DNA from: Rhodospirillaceae bacterium CCH5-H10
Lineage (GTDB): Bacteria; Pseudomonadota; Alphaproteobacteria; Reyranellales; Reyranellaceae
Direction of reading: 5' to 3'
DNA: 6,430 nucleotides
NCBI GenBank assembly: GCA_001557035.1
Contig: LSKJ01000562.1
Span: 1 to 6,430 of the forward strand
A program made the translations under genes and the position numbers. The notes under the pieces are model-generated. The model did not search any database and had not been told where the DNA came from. It saw nothing but the letters and a program-made list of their open reading frames with translations. Positions 6,258 through 6,430 of this stretch are shown here, piece by piece; the first letter of the stretch is position 1; each line of letters begins with the position of its first letter.

Positions 6258-6349
6258 CGCATCTCGTACCGCAATCAATACACCGGGCGTCACTGCACTC
6301 GGGTCTCCTGCCCATCCTTCGCGACACCCGGTGTTGCGCAATGCGTCAG
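6254..6349. repeat. Nested inverted repeat at the right edge of the cassette
   Basis: The perfect 9-bp arms CTGACGCAT (6254-6262) and ATGCGTCAG (6341-6349) enclose the perfect 8-bp arms ACACCGGG (6280-6287) and CCCGGTGT (6327-6334). CGCAA (6270-6274) and TTGCG (6334-6338) could add pairing between them. The structure begins one base before the TGA of the protease gene. It could fold in RNA from either strand and act as a bidirectional transcription end between converging genes, or it could be a recombination end. No T-tract follows, so a simple intrinsic terminator is not supported. Confidence 0.55.
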
Positions 6350-6366
6350 GTCGATACCGTCTCCGT

Positions 6367-6430
6367 TCAGTTCACCTCACCACCCCAGATCCCCCACGCC
6401 TGATCCGCCCGCCCGCGTGCTACAGTACCA
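6367..6430 (-). CDS. Possible 3' end of a minus-strand gene continuing past the window
   Basis: On the minus strand the frame entering from the right edge reads 20 residues ending in ADQAWGIWGGEVN and then TGA at 6369-6367. It is GC-rich like the lipoprotein gene and would converge on the protease gene, with the inverted repeat between them. WGIWGG recalls the GVWGG turn of WhiB-type proteins, but no cysteines are visible in this piece and I make no family call. It could be chance. Confidence 0.2.
   Translation of the reverse strand, partial: GTVARGRADQAWGIWGGEVN

Noticed and set aside
6254..6349. Integron attC site
   Set aside because: The repeat ends lack the RYYYAAC/GTTRRRY core sites expected of attC, and no integrase gene is present.
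1..6430. CRISPR array, tRNA or rRNA gene, transposase or integrase gene
   Set aside because: I saw no regularly spaced repeats, no tRNA-like cloverleaf sequence and no frames with transposase or integrase motifs.

Overview
This window looks like a horizontally acquired accessory cassette in the chromosome of a high-GC bacterium, probably a proteobacterium and perhaps an alphaproteobacterium; the taxon is an inference. At the left is a GC-rich lipoprotein gene (positions 241-300 are 68% GC by direct count). It is followed by what looks like the decayed 3' end of another GC-rich gene. From about position 800 to 6257 the sequence is less GC-rich and has mixed codon use, with an AT-rich centre (2841-2900 is 32% GC). 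Host-like GC-rich sequence returns after about 6350.

The cassette has two divergent arms transcribed outward from an AT-rich intergenic region at 2776-2922. The minus-strand arm holds three overlapping genes in the order small ubiquitin-like protein (multiubiquitin-domain family), ThiF/E1-like adenylyltransferase with an extra N-terminal domain, and a Cys/His-rich DUF6527-type protein. The plus-strand arm holds an AAA+ ATPase with a C-terminal helix-turn-helix, followed with a 1-nt stop/start overlap by a large leaderless subtilisin-type (S8) protease with an intact Asp/His/Ser triad. The two arms appear to share a promoter region in which the two candidate -35 boxes overlap.

Taken together, the window encodes a protein tag, an enzyme to activate the tag, a possible metal-binding accessory protein, an ATPase and a cytoplasmic protease. 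The most interesting reading is a compact ubiquitin/proteasome-like tagging and proteolysis module, possibly a defence or stress system. The gene families are supported by sequence motifs. The functional link between the two arms is inference from adjacency only, because each arm could be an independent module stacked in one island.

Layout: 119-661 lipoprotein (+); 696-796 degraded gene tail (-); about 790-819 hairpin; 887-1300 DUF6527-like (-); 1290-2495 E1-like (-); 2470-2775 ubiquitin-like protein (-); 2776-2922 divergent promoters; 2923-4038 AAA+ ATPase (+); 4038-6257 S8 protease (+); 6254-6349 nested inverted repeat; 6367-6430 possible end of a minus-strand gene that continues beyond the window.
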